From Hippasteria phrygiana (lineage: Eukaryota > Echinodermata > Asteroidea > Valvatida > Goniasteridae), in assembly GCA_037893225.1 (NCBI GenBank), contig JAZGUH010000533.1:1736001-1800000 (forward strand): a DNA stretch of 64,000 bases. Direction: 5' to 3'. The notes under the pieces were generated by a model. It worked only from the letters and a program-made list of their open reading frames with translations. It ran no database searches and was not told the origin of the DNA. Positions 1-11,284 of the stretch are shown piece after piece. A program made the position numbers and the translations under genes. The first letter of the stretch is position 1, and each line of letters begins with the position of its first letter.

Positions 1-159
1 TTATGCTAATAAGCCAATGCTGTATTTTCACTATCCATTCAAGGCACGAGTACGAGTAAGGAGTTCCCATCCCAGGGCTTACTATTGGAAACGAGGTTGA
101 AAATAAAGTAAGCCATGGGAACCAGGTTTAGTTGGGCGATACTGCTGGCGCTACCGTAC

Positions 160-230
160 TAGACTGGTTCCCGGTCCCTACATTGTCCTTCGGATTTCAA
201 AAGTACATATGCGGACCGGGAACCAGTCTA
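160..230. mobile_element. 71-bp Mutator-like miniature element with 9-bp target duplication
   Basis: Perfect 18-bp terminal inverted repeats (TAGACTGGTTCCCGGTCC at 160-177 and its complement at 213-230) enclose about 35 bp. The nine bases CTACCGTAC occur directly on both sides (151-159 and 231-239), as a target site duplication would. Nine-base duplications are typical of Mutator-like elements; that superfamily assignment is inferred from duplication length only. No coding capacity. A second member with its own perfect 9-bp duplication lies at 6046-6137. Confidence 0.82.
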
Positions 231-846
231 CTACCGTACCCGCTTTATCGGTTCGACGCGAGGTGGCGCTTTCGGACATGTCAGAATAATCAGCAGCCCA
301 TCTCGTGAATGAATCGACGGAAAAGGGTAAGAAAAAATTGCTGAAAAATTATAGGCCTACTTCAGAAATATGCTCAAAACATTTGGAGCCCCAAAAACCT
401 ATTACTGGGGTATGAAGAGATTTGGCTCTTTTCTTAAAAAAAAATCATGGAAAGGTTTTTCGTGATATTGACATTTCATAAGCCAATTCGATGTCTCGGG
501 CGCGCAGGGAATTGTGGGACAGAAATTGGATAAACAAACCCATGTACGTGGGCGCGCCATTCGTGTTGTGCATGCCATAGCATACTCAAAAGTAGTCAAT
601 TTCAAACAGTGATAATAAGTGTAGCATGGCTCTAAATCAATTAACAAGTGCCCTGATATCAGGAATATTCTTACGATCCATGGTGTTTATATAGAAACTT
701 AATTCATTTTGGCAGGAAAATAAAATATAAAAAATCGAACTTTCAACTTGCGCTTTCCACGCGTCGGTGCCGCAAAAGAAATCACATGTAAAACTCTAAA
801 TCTCTTTTTTTACAAATTGTATATATTTTTTTAATGTAAATACATG
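231..846. other. No feature recognised
   Basis: AT-rich non-coding DNA. Short open frames exist on both strands but none has a recognisable domain or splice context. Confidence 0.5.
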
Positions 847-1274
847 GGTAATCGTTACCTTTAGGACCCTGTTCCATTAAGAAAACGAAGGAGACAGTTT
901 ATGTTTCGGAACTTACCTCAATATTTTGCGATGGTAGTGGTACAGGCAGGAAAATAAAACTCTGTGTGCTTGAAATCATTGATATAGGTCGCTAAGATAT
1001 CATGTTGAATATGAGCAAGCTTAATTTTGTGGAAAGATGACAGGGTTTTTATTGATGAGGGAAATTATGGGGTAAAACGGCAATGTCTCTGACTGCAAAC
1101 AAAGGTAGGAAAGTCACATTTTCTTTGAAAGTGCATTTCAAAATTACAACAAACATGAGAAAAAAAGACTGCTTTAGCCTGCAAAAGTCACTTTGGTACT
1201 GTAAAGTCATCTGCAAAAGTCAGTTTTGAACGGAACTCGTACAAAAAATAGAGGTGTCCAAGGTAACGATTACC
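847..1274. mobile_element. MITE family A, copy 1 (428 bp)
   Basis: The ends form inverted repeats: GGTAATCGTTACCTTTAGGA on the left, mirrored by ...TCCAAGGTAACGATTACC on the right. A second, diverged copy at 27002-27410 matches over its whole length and has the same end structure, which defines the element. No transposase is encoded. A flanking duplication is not clear at this copy. Confidence 0.8.
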
Positions 1275-2338
1275 AATCAAAGGAACGCCAAAAAACGCCT
1301 AAGCTTCGTACACATCAATCAAGTCCAAACTATTATAAACGGGGTGATATAAAAAGAAAATCAGACAAACCAGGCGCACTTAGTTTTGTAACAACCCCGA
1401 GACATCTTGCGTGGCGGAAACCAGACTGGTACCGTATTCGTATTGTGCGTGGATGCCATAAGTCCATTCCCAGAATTAGTCTGGCTCGAGGTACGCGACG
1501 CATGTTCCGTGTTGCTGCGCTGTGCGAAGCGAGATTTGGAACTAATTTTGCCCGTGTTTCATCAATGGACGTCCGGTGGGCCCGGACAATGTTCGGGAAA
1601 AATCACAAATTTTTGGTTCTGAGCGATAAAATGCTGATTCCAAAACCAATTTATAGTAATGGGGTTTCCTATGAGTATGATGGCAAACATTTTGACAGTT
1701 TTGGAAAATTTAGACTTGTAATATGAAGAAATCCAAGCTGAAATGGAAAAACACGTGTCCAAGACGTGTATGCGTTGCTATTAGGCAAAAAGGTTTGTTT
1801 ATAAAAAAAAGCGGTCGTCAGGGAGTTGGCGCATGCGCGAGCGAAACATCGAACTGGCTTATTCTGGTGATGGGGTTCCCGGCAGGAACCACATAGAAAG
1901 ACGCGTATTTTTTCCATAGGCCAGTATGTACATGTACAGCAAGAAAAAGAAATTCATTCCCATGCACTCACGTTTGACATGTGCTCACAAAAACCGCTGC
2001 ACAGTTTTCCCCAAAAATCCGTAATATCCTCATTTACATCCTCACCTTGTGTGCGCCAAGCAAAAGATCGCCGGAAGCAGGTCAAATTTTCGAAAAAAGA
2101 TGAAGAAAAAAATCTTTGATCCGTACTGACAGCAAATGACACGACATGCACGATGTGACTGTTGCCGGCTGGCCGGGTCATATGTGCGGGTCTTACCAGA
2201 CATGCTTATGATTATTCATGTCAAAAATCTAAAGTACGGCGCGCACGGCATGCACTGCCGTTGTGTCCGTTACTGTCGATCACTACGTGTCGATCACTAC
2301 GTACACGTACACATACGTACATGTTTCCAGTCATGCAC
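1275..2338. other. No feature recognised
   Basis: Open frames of up to about 165 codons run into this region from the neighbouring MITE, but they show no domain and start inside repeat DNA, so they are treated as chance. Confidence 0.45.
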
Positions 2339-3544
2339 TATTAATAGCCACGAACCGCCAGTAACAACGTCTTGGGAATTTTGTAGAAGCCGTGTTGTGC
2401 ACACGCACCTGCTTAGCCCAATGATTGCAGCTCGCATTATGTAGTTTGCATAATACATAAATAAATGCGTTATGCATAGATCTAACTCCCTGACTACTAC
2501 AGCCCAAGTTTTATATGAAGATAAAGATACAGCTCCGTGCTATTTAGATTGTTTGGTAGGGCCGAGGGGAATAAACTAAAAAGTTCCGGAATAATAAACA
2601 GAAAATCTTAACGGGGCTGAATATGATATATTATAATGGTGCTGAGGAGACCTTGTTGGGTGATTTGATTTAGATATAAAATAGAAAGGCCGTGATAATA
2701 ATAAAACAAATAGCTCACGAGGCCCTAGTCTTTACGGCCGGGGAAAACGGAGATTGTCGTACTCTGGTGATTCGATTGTCACACACAGTTTACAAAGATA
2801 CTGAGACGCACTCTAGATATCTCCTGCGGGTTTTCTCCACTGGTGAAACTCGACAACAATTTAGGCTCCTGTTTGCTTTGAGGCTGGACGCGAATCCCCG
2901 CCAAGAAACCCCAGCGATTTCCCCTACCTCCGAGTCAACTTCAATTCAACGGAAGACTTGTCTCTACGGATGACTTGTCTTTCCATTTGACGCAAAGACG
3001 ATCGAGTTGTCTCGAGTCAAGTCGGCCAACGGTCAAGTTGTTCAAGCCCCGACGGTTAATAATGGTTTAATATAATGGAGAGGTATTTCTTGCATGTAAC
3101 AAGTAATTTCCCGCATGTAACAAGTAATTTCCCGCAGATCACACACCATTACCCAGGTTGCCTCTGCCCAGTCCCACCCGACACCTTCCACCTCGTATCT
3201 CCCTCGCGTCGACTCGATCGTCACAGTTGCAAGACGTCGCATGCGAACACGAGCGGTGGACATACATGTAGCCGGCCGGCCGGCCAGCTGCCTGCAATGC
3301 AAATCATAGCAGCTTCGATTGCGAACTTACCAGCGACCCTTCGGCCAGTAGTATAGCTATAGATAGCTACCCGACTATTGTGCAACTTCATGGCAGCTCT
3401 TTTCATATGTGCGCGTGCGTGAAAAGAAAATGTCCCTCATTTTCATACAGAATTGACGCATGCGCACTAGTTTCCCCCATTTTTCGGGGGGAGATTTTAC
3501 GAAATTCCCAAGACGTTGTTACTGGCGGTTCGTGGCTATTAATA
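2339..3544. mobile_element. 1.2-kb non-autonomous DNA transposon with 43-bp perfect inverted ends
   Basis: Bases 2339-2381 and 3502-3544 are perfect reverse complements; the inner core starts AGCCACGAACCGCCAGTAAC. The outermost bases contain TTAA on both sides (2341-2344 and 3539-3542), so the element may be TTAA-flanked, but because the palindrome continues outwards a target duplication cannot be separated from the inverted repeat. No transposase-like protein is visible inside. The termini look young compared with neighbouring repeats. Confidence 0.75.
3091..3136. repeat. 22-bp tandem duplication
   Basis: GCATGTAACAAGTAATTTCC occurs twice in immediate succession, inside the 2339-3544 element. 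Confidence 0.85.
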
Positions 3545-3995
3545 ATTTGTCGTGATAACGCCCTCTCGCGGCGGCCGGTTATCGCGTATACAATACGTAA
3601 CAACATCTTGAACCAAGATTAGCGCACAGTGTAAACGTGAGTGCATGGAAATGACTTTCTTATTCTTGCTGTATTAGCCTATGGAAAAAGTAGGCTTCTT
3701 TCTAAGGGGTTCCTGTCGGGAACCCCATATAGTTCTAGGGGTAGTGACACACGCCATGGAGTGTGGAAGAAATGTTTTATTCCTTCATGCACGTACACAC
3801 AAAAATGAAAAATAAGTTGTTTTTTTCAAATGAATGTTGCTCTGTCCCAACTTTTCCTACCTCCATGGTCCCAGCAAGCCACCTCAGCTTCAAATCACTC
3901 CTACAAGTCGATAAACCTATCATCTTTTATAAAATGGTTTAACCAATTTTCAAAAATGGCCTAGGCCTACATGTACCTCAATTTTTCCTAAAAGA
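3545..3995. other. No gene; one short hairpin
   Basis: Only a short palindrome is notable, GGGGTTCC facing GGAACCCC at about 3704-3725. Nothing else recognised. Confidence 0.45.
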
Positions 3996-4226
3996 TTAAC
4001 CCCTTGCCAGGCCTTGCCACCGGTGGACACAAATACGTGCGGATTGAAAATTGCCACCAAGCCGGTTGACTTCTATTTGTGCCAACCTCTGCACTTTCAA
4101 TCCATTATTGGGGTATTGTGTACATTATGCTTGGCTGCACAAGCCTCTTGTGTCCGTTTCGCTTGGCTGCACAACCTGACCTGGCACCCAGGCGCCTCCC
4201 ATGTCATACCAAAGGTCAAGGGGTAA
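3996..4226. mobile_element. TTAACCCCTTG-ended miniature element
   Basis: Begins TTAACCCCTTGCC and ends with the near-inverse CAAGGGGTAA. Part of the interior (a stretch near ...TCAATCCATT and ...TGCACAAGC) recurs in diverged form at about 58830-59010, which also begins TTAACCCCTTGC. TTAA-flanked ends beginning CCC are characteristic of piggyBac-type elements; the right-hand TTAA is degraded to GTAA here. Confidence 0.5.
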
Positions 4227-5538
4227 GAGCATGATTACCGCATACGCACAGCACAGGACGACCGACACCCAAACGCCAGTTAGCACATTTGCCTGTGTGC
4301 CACAACGTAAAAAAAAAAAAAATTGAAACGCCTAAAGCCCAAACAAACCCAAAACTCCCTGTAAGATTCCCAAGTAATGTAGACTATACTTACTCTTCAA
4401 TTTAGGCAACCTAAAAAAAATTATTCGTTTCTCATCAGTGGCCAGGCGGATTTTCCGTGCCGGCTGGATATTTTTTTATATTTTATAATTACAAAAGTAA
4501 AAATATAAATGTACCGGGTGCCCTGAAATTCCGAGCAGAATTCTTTTTTCTTTTTATAATTATATATACGCTATAAAACTCACGCTGTTAAAACTCACGC
4601 TGGAGAGATTTCTTTTATAAACACCGGCAACCTGAACCAACACATGCAACAGCGGGCTGTGCGAACTAGGCTTGAGCGGTATCGAATTCCAGGAGTCCGC
4701 GGTTTACATTTAATAAATACTGCGGTATTTACTAAAACCGGGTATTATTTAAATTAGGGTATTACTTACGTCATCGAAAAAAAACGCCACAGAGCACGCA
4801 CATCTGCAACAGTACAAGCCAGTGTGAATGCTGTTATCACCTTGCAAAAACTCCTGTGCTTTATAGTGACAATATTAATATATTTGTTTGCAAAAATATA
4901 TTAACGTGATTGATTAAAACCAAAGCTGACTTTTTTGTAGTACATGTACTTATTGTTGTTTGTAACATCATTTGTTAAAAAAATACCGATCGTCAATGAC
5001 CCTGGCAATCGTGCATATCATGCCTCGCGCATTCACGTATGTATGCACAGCGAACATGTGCTTTGCAGTTGGTACCCTGCAGCAACAGTGATTCACGTCA
5101 TGTGCCAGCCCCCGGTCACCAGCGACTCCCAACACTGCATGCGCAACAACAGCACCCGGCGCTGTGGTCCGCAAGCCCACTGCCGCTGCAGCAGCCGCCA
5201 CATTACCTCTCTTATGGCACATATCCACGCGTCCTACGGCCTCCATGGTGTAGACTGCTACTACTGCGGTCGCGCCTGCTTACATGTTTTACGTACGTTC
5301 GCGTATCGCGTGGAGTGGAAAGATGGTGGACGGTGTCATCAACTTGAGCAGCTAATGCAAGTTCAGATTTGTATACATCAATGGGCAATCCCCCAGGAAG
5401 TGAATTATTTCAGAATTATTTTTGTTCTCGTGCCAGCACTAAAAGTTCACAACACAGTTTACAGAGTAAGGGCTTGGCTGGTAGGGACAATTAGTTTCAA
5501 CTTACAATCAGACCAGACGCTGGCAAGAATCGAGGTGG
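4227..5538. other. No gene recognised
   Basis: AT-rich DNA followed by a GC-richer block (about 5000-5350) containing a 203-codon open frame on the plus strand from 4944. The predicted protein is rich in Cys and His without regular spacing, has no domain I recognise and lacks codon regularity, so it is not called as a gene. Confidence 0.45.
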
Positions 5539-5725
5539 CCCCAAACCATGAATGAGATGTGACCCGAACGTCTTTTAGATGGCCAATCAGACGGTTGTAA
5601 AATGACGTACGGCTGGCTGCATATGCATCGCTTGCCGCGCCCACATCACATACAAGCCCCAAAACATGAATGAGATGTGTTCCGAACGTCTTTTTAGATC
5701 AGACGGTTTTTAAATGATGTACTGT
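5539..5725. repeat. Direct repeat of about 65 bp
   Basis: The block containing ATGAATGAGATGTG, CGAACGTCTTTTAGAT and CAGACGG occurs at about 5546 and again at about 5664, around 117 bp apart with small differences. Confidence 0.75.
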
Positions 5726-5897
5726 TTTAAAATGATGCGGCGGTGTAAGCAAAACTTCATAGGCCTTTCTGGTGGTATGGCAGCCACTGGAGTATCGGGT
5801 TACCAAGTCGAGCTCCACATGCATACAAAATTGTATGTGCAATGCTCCAATCTATAATTTGGAAAAAGAATGCCATGTCCTAACAAAATTTCTGTCA

Positions 5898-6637
5898 ACC
5901 AGCACTTTCGCTTGTGCCCACCGCCCATACCAGTACTGGGCGCTGGAGAAACGCAGATGAGCTTCACAGATTTGCATTTCTGTGAAGGAAAACGCAAAGC
6001 ATTCTGGGTAGCGTACAATGACCTTTCGAATTGCAGGCCGCGCAGTAGTCTGGTTTCCTGCCCTGAAGATTCCCCGATGTCTAATATTCATCAGAAATAC
6101 AATGTAGTCAGAATATTTTGGTCTGGGAACCAGACTAGCCGCGCAGCTTAGCCACGGAAGTGGTAACCTACATTCACAGGTCACAAAGAATCTACCCAAT
6201 CAGAGCTGAAACACTGATCTCTATATAAAAATCTGGATTGCGCTTTGGCCGTTCAAGTTGTAGATGGCCGACCGCCACCTTACCACTCCATCCATAGCCG
6301 TATCCCCAAATGTAATGCGAACATATATAGGCCTACTACGTATTCACATGTACACAGGCAGGCGCACGCTATGGCTAGGACTAGAGGCGTCACAATGTTT
6401 AATTTGAATGTTCCACACATGCACGCGTACACGCACGGTTATTTAAAAATAACCAATCGGCGTTAGAAATGGGGAGTGGAAATATGGTGGCTGCTGGCGA
6501 CATCTGTGCGTAAAGCATGCAGCGGCCAATGCGCAATCCAGATTTTTATACATGGAGATCAGTGAGCTGAAAGCGCATCAGTGCTTACCAGCGCCCAGTT
6601 TTGGGCGCTGGGCACGAGCAAAACCAGTGCTGTGAAG
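5898..6637. repeat. Long-armed foldback element
   Basis: The outer segments are inverted copies of one another: CAGCACT...GTGCCC...CTGGGCGCTGG near 5898-5945 faces CCAGCGCCCA...GGGCACGAGC...CAGTGCTG near 6589-6637. The inner segments AAAAATCTGGATTGCGC (about 6226) and its complement (about 6530) also face each other. The left arm is longer because it contains extra DNA, including the 92-bp element at 6046-6137. No protein is encoded. Confidence 0.7.
6046..6137. mobile_element. 92-bp Mutator-like miniature element with 9-bp target duplication
   Basis: Ends TAGTCTGGTTTCC and GGGAACCAGACTA are near-perfect inverted repeats, related to the ends of the 160-230 element. The nine bases GCCGCGCAG are duplicated directly at 6037-6045 and 6138-6146. 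It sits inside the left arm of the foldback at 5898-6637, so it inserted later than that structure formed. Confidence 0.82.
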
Positions 6638-6737
6638 TTGCATAGTCGGATACCGGTTTCAAATTGTTGTTTGAACATCGGAAATAGACCATGCCAGGAA
6701 GTCGCCCGCTATAGCTACGGTGACCTGCTATAGCTAC

Positions 6738-6795
6738 GGTACCAAGCTTTGTGTACAAGCTCTGTCACACACAGCTTGTACACAAAGCTGGTACC
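6738..6795. repeat. Perfect short hairpin
   Basis: GGTACCAAGCTTTGTGTACA faces its near-perfect complement across a short loop; one arm base is missing on the right. No surrounding gene explains it. Confidence 0.8.
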
Positions 6796-6799
6796 GCAG

Positions 6800-7787
6800 C
6801 GGGCTGTACGGCTTGGATAGCGTTGTGTACAACTGCGATGTGTGCGCGCTCATGTGTGCAATGCTCCATTTTCCATTCATCTGTATTTGTCTGGCTGTCA
6901 GTGTCATCCGTTTGTAGTGATACAAATCAGAGGCAATTCAGTCAAGATTCTTGAGCCTTGGCTTGGACTAAACGAAGGGGATTCGTGCACACTTTGAGAG
7001 TTGTACAAAACGACTTTGGGTCAGGAAGTTTGGACTCCACATTTCATTCTATAAAATATAAATTGCCCTGACGGACCTCTTTGCCACAAGGGTTCTGATG
7101 AGAAACAAGTCATTTTTTGTATGTTGCCCTAAGATGATCGGTGAGATTATTGATGGAATATTTGTCCCGAAATGTGCATGTTTTTGAAGATGACTTTTCG
7201 GGTGCAACATTAGCGGTTTGCCAATATCATGTGATTTTCGACATGTGAATGGGTTTGGAGGTCTCGTTGAAAGGAGGTCTCGATGGAAGTTGAAAGGTCA
7301 GTGTGTGAAACACGATCACATTGATATATCAAGTCACTTTAATACAGATGAGGATTTACGTACAGGTACGAAAATGTGAAATATTCAGCGTTTTTAGCCC
7401 TAAAAAGTTTGAAATTTCAAGAAAAAAGTGTTCAAAGTGATATGGAACCAACATGACCAATGACCCCCATCTTGGATTCGCATATTAGTACAGTGTCTCG
7501 AGTGTTCTTAAGCTTTCACCAAAACACAAGCAATGTATTGAAAGTAAACCCCCCCAAAAATAGTGCCAAGATTTTTTGGGAAAAAAAAATCCAGTTTCCA
7601 CAACAATTTCTAAACTGGTTCAATATCATGTAAGAAGGGCCGGATGACGCCCGTTAAACATACAACATTGTAGAAAACTGGTGTACATGTAGTGGAGATT
7701 TGAGGATGCAGGAGGAGGAACTATATGAGGTGGGCTCACATTCATCTGAAAAAACATTAAAAATCGCACAAGTTTATAAACTTATAA
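6800..7787. other. No feature recognised
   Basis: AT-rich non-coding DNA with no repeat that I could match elsewhere in the window. Confidence 0.45.
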
Positions 7788-7939
7788 ACGGCCACGCCCA
7801 CCTTTCCCGTTGCGAATGTGCATATGTATATTTTAAAAAGTAGCTTATTAGTTTATTTCAATTTCTCGAATACTAGTTTGAAAACGATACTGCTCCACAA
7901 TGTCAAATTCCTCGGGAGTCAAGGTCTGAGTCTTCTCCA

Positions 7940-8285
7940 GACTCTACACCATCGTGAATAATACATGTAATGCCTTTACAACTTCCGCATGCTGAGATAC
8001 ACTTGACACCATTCTTCTTGCAGCTGCACCGCCGGTTGCTGAATCTCCATTACAATTGCAGCTCGTGAACCATAGCAGCTCCTCAGGAGCCATAGAGTCT
8101 ACTGTTGGAACCGGCTCATAACCACGAACCCGTACCGTCCATCCATAGTCACTGGGGTCCAAAGACATGCTGTGCAGCAGCACCTTTTGTAGGAGGTAGA
8201 GTCTCTGGTTTGATCAGCCCGGCCGCCGCCTTCTGCGAGAACATGTTGTATCGAATTGCACCCAAAGTAGTACCTGGTGGGTGGT
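7940..8285 (-). pseudogene. C-terminal fragment of a CXC-tailed multicopy protein, left arm
   Basis: On the minus strand a peptide with the segments [16 protein letters not shown] and SLDPSDYGW leads to a cysteine-rich tail at about 7966-8076 with CxC, CxxxxxxCxxxxCxxCxxxxxC-type spacing. I recognise this arrangement as the end of a large uncharacterised family, highly multicopy in marine invertebrate genomes and probably transposon-borne, in which a Tesmin/TSO1-like CXC tail follows a conserved LPPT and DP..WGW region. A one-base deletion just after the first CxC pair throws the rest of the tail into another frame, so the piece is broken. The same deletion is present in the right arm. Family membership is from memory of sequence style and needs a database search. 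Confidence 0.6.
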
Positions 8286-8289
8286 AAAT

Positions 8290-9600
8290 GTACTGGAAAA
8301 TCGCAATACCAGCCCCAATCAACGCGTCTTTGGTAACCTGTACGTCAAGGAAGATGTCCATGCGATAGACTCGGAACTCAAGCACAGGGTGATGACACTT
8401 GACCAAGTCCACGGAAAGCTGCAGCAGTTTGATCAGTCACCAGATCAGAGCCTCGCATATTCGAAGAGGTGGCTAAAGAAGAAGATAGAAGAGAAATACC
8501 ACGACACACTATTTCACGTCACAGGAGAGGAGGGCAGATGTGCTCTGTTTCAGAGATAAAACCAGCAACATTCTGCGAGAGCATCATGCTATTGTTCAGC
8601 TTGGAGATTAGCAGACTCAGATCATAAAAACTGCACTAAAGTTAATTTGCAATGACATCGTCACTATTGATTGACATCGTCACTATTGACTGACATGATT
8701 GACATGCATCGACACTTGTCCCTGAGAGCCTTCAGATGTTTTTGAGACCGATAGTGAAGACAGACGAGGAGGAAGAACTTCATAAAGGCATATCGCCCTC
8801 GGCAGGGGTATATTGCCATACCAGATGGGGCTTGCCATACAACTGGATCATAGATTTGTTTCAAAGTGGATGCTCAACAAGTTACACCGGTTGGGGTACA
8901 CTGAGTCTTACGCAAAGATACAAAGTTACAAATGCTGCTTCCTCAATGACAGGAATGGAGTTGGCATCTTTGATGCTTCTGGCGCTCTTGGTATACCATT
9001 ATTGAAGAAGCTGATGATCAGATAGATGATGAGGTAGAGGTTGACGTCGAACTTGAGTATCTATCAGCCGGGGAAAGTGAAATACAGAGTGACGATCATG
9101 TAATCTCCAGGGGATACAAGCTCAATATTTGCAGTCACTTTGTTGGAGACAATATAGATTTGAACATTGTTTCTATTTACGGGAACACTCTCTTTCATTC
9201 AATGGGTTTGATTAAAGTCACCTCTCCGGCGCCACCTTCGACAGATGATTGGACGACAGCAGCTGTCAACAGGGTGAAGTTGAAGGCACTCGACAAGGCT
9301 AAGATCCTGGAGGCAGCTGAAGTGAAGATTCTTCCATTCACAAACAGGAAACAGATAGGGATCAACACCATCACGTTTCTTCCTATCGCTGTGCTCTCCT
9401 ACTTCGTGACACAAGACCAGCCGCTCCCCTCTCTGGGAGACACGCTCAGGGCAGCAGGGTGTGTGATCAAAGCCCAAGATCCCGAGTTCCAGCACTCCAA
9501 CTGGAATGGCTGGATGAAGAGAATACATGCAGATGATGCCAAGCAGAGCACGCAGGTCGACTTCCTCCTGGTCATCGAAGGTCACCCTAATGACCACAGG
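8290..9600 (+). pseudogene. N-terminal/central fragment of the same family, left arm
   Basis: Plus-strand peptide pieces in order: [20 protein letters not shown] with [15 protein letters not shown] (about 8390-8510), a segment with GLAIQLDHRFVSKWML and HRLGYTES (about 8830-8910), then IVSIYGNTLFHSMGLIKV (about 9160-9215) and a long open stretch to VDFLLVIEGHPNDH at about 9600. This order matches the N-terminal half of the CXC-tailed family as I remember it. The reading frame changes at least twice. It points away from the C-terminal fragment next to it, so the two cannot be one transcript. It stops abruptly at the palindrome inner breakpoint. Confidence 0.6.
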
Positions 9601-9689
9601 ACATCTTTTGTTTGTACTTTTTCGGAAGGCCTTCCATATGTTTTGTACACGATTTCCAATCGTGGACGTTCGGTCAATCGTGGGTCCTT

Positions 9690-11240
9690 TGTCTATGCCA
9701 TAACCCTTTTGTCCCTAGTCCATGATTGACGGTATTTACAAACGCACAGTGCCCTCACCTTGGAATGATGGGCAGATTCGCCCGCTTTATATCCACAACT
9801 TTGAGCCAGATGGGGAGATCGAAGGTCACTATGGAGACTTTGTCCCCGGAGAGCCGCATTTACTCTTTGAGAGTGGTGAAGATGGTCTTGTGGTCATTAG
9901 GGTAACCTTCGATGACTGGGAGGAAGTCGACCTGCGTGCTCTGCTTAGCATCCTCTGCATGGATTCTCTTCATCTAGCCGTTCCAGTTGGAGTGCTGGAA
10001 CTCGGGATCTTGGGCTTTGATCACACACCCTGTGTCACGGAGGAGGAGAGCTCAGCCGAGATGCCGTTGATCCCTATCTGTTTCCTGTTTGTGAATGGAA
10101 GAATCTTTACTTCAGCTGCCTTCAGGATCTTAGCCTTGTCGAGTGCCTTCAACTTCACCCTGTTGACAGCTGCTGTCGTCCGATCATCTGCCGAAGGTGG
10201 CGCCGGAGAGGTGACTTTAATCAAACTCATTGAATGAAAGGAAGTGTTCCCATACATAGAAACAATGTTCAAATCTATATTTTCTCCAACAAACAGTGAC
10301 TGCACATATTGAGCTTGTATCCCCAACCTAAATGGAGATTACATGATTGCACTCTGTATTTCACTTTCCCCGGCTGTTGCAGCAACTGATAGATATTCAA
10401 GTTCGACGTCAACCTCTACCTCATCATCTATCTGATCATCAGCTTCTTCAATAATGGTATACCAAAAACACCAGAAGCATCAAAGATGCCAACTCCATTC
10501 CTGTCATTGAGGAAGCAGCATTTGTAACTTTGTATCTCTGCGTAAGGCCGTGTCCGAAACGGGCTTCCAGAGCTACGGCTGCGGCTATTGTCAGCATTTC
10601 TTCACGTAGTTGTAATGGGCGCACCCCTAGACAATAGCCCTAGACAAGAGTTTCGGATGCGGCCTAAGACTCAGTGTAGCCCAACCGGTGTAACTTGTTG
10701 AGCATCCACTTTGAAACAAATCTATGATCCAGTTGTATGGCAAGCCCCATCTGGTATGGCAATATCGCTGACCGAGGCCGATGGGCCTTGATGAAGGTCC
10801 GGCCCAAACTGGCTACTCCTCGTCTGTCTTCACTATCGGTCTCAAAAACATCTGAAGGCTCTCAGGAACAAGTGCCAGCTGACTAGGGATATCGGTCATA
10901 CTGTGTGCAGTGGGGTATGACTTTGGATCTAGATCAGTAGTGACGATGTCATTGCAAATGAACTTTAGTGCAGTTTTTATGATCTGAGTCTTCTAATCTC
11001 CAAACTGAACATTAGCATGATGCTCTCGCAGAATGTTGCTGGTCGTATCTCTGAAACAGAGCACATCTGCCCTCCTCTCCTGTGACGTGAAATACAGTGT
11101 GTCATGGTATTTCTCTTGGAGCTTCTTCTTTAGCCACCTAAATATGCGAGGCTCTGATCTGGTGACTGATCAAACTGCTGCAGCTTTCCGTGGACTTGGT
11201 CAAGTGTCATCACCCTGTGCTTTGAGTTCCGAGTCTATCA
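9690..11240 (-). pseudogene. N-terminal/central fragment of the same family, right arm plus spacer
   Basis: Minus-strand mirror of the left-arm fragment, with the same peptide landmarks (FHSMSLIKV near 10200-10250, the DQSPDQ region near 11170). Beyond the point where the left copy ends it runs on through the spacer with family-like residues (TIFTTLK, then VTFDLPIWLK at about 9800-9880), interrupted by in-frame stops. It is split by the 119-bp element at 10546-10664 and carries frameshifts, so it is not functional. Confidence 0.6.
10546..10664. mobile_element. 119-bp miniature Harbinger-like element, inserted in right arm only
   Basis: Ends GGCCGTGTCCGAAAC and GTTTCGGATGCGGCC are inverted repeats. 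TAA flanks both sides (10543-10545 and 10665-10667), the three-base duplication typical of PIF/Harbinger transposition. The left arm of the palindrome holds the uninterrupted site (complement of TGCGTAAGACTC near 8905), so the insertion is later than the palindrome. Confidence 0.85.
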
Positions 11241-11284
11241 TATGGACATCTTCCTTGACGTACAGGTTACCAAGGACGCGTTGA

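Noticed and set aside
4944..5555. 203-codon plus-strand open frame, the longest in the window
   Set aside because: No domain, irregular Cys/His content, open frames on both strands, and GC-rich composition that lowers stop frequency by chance.
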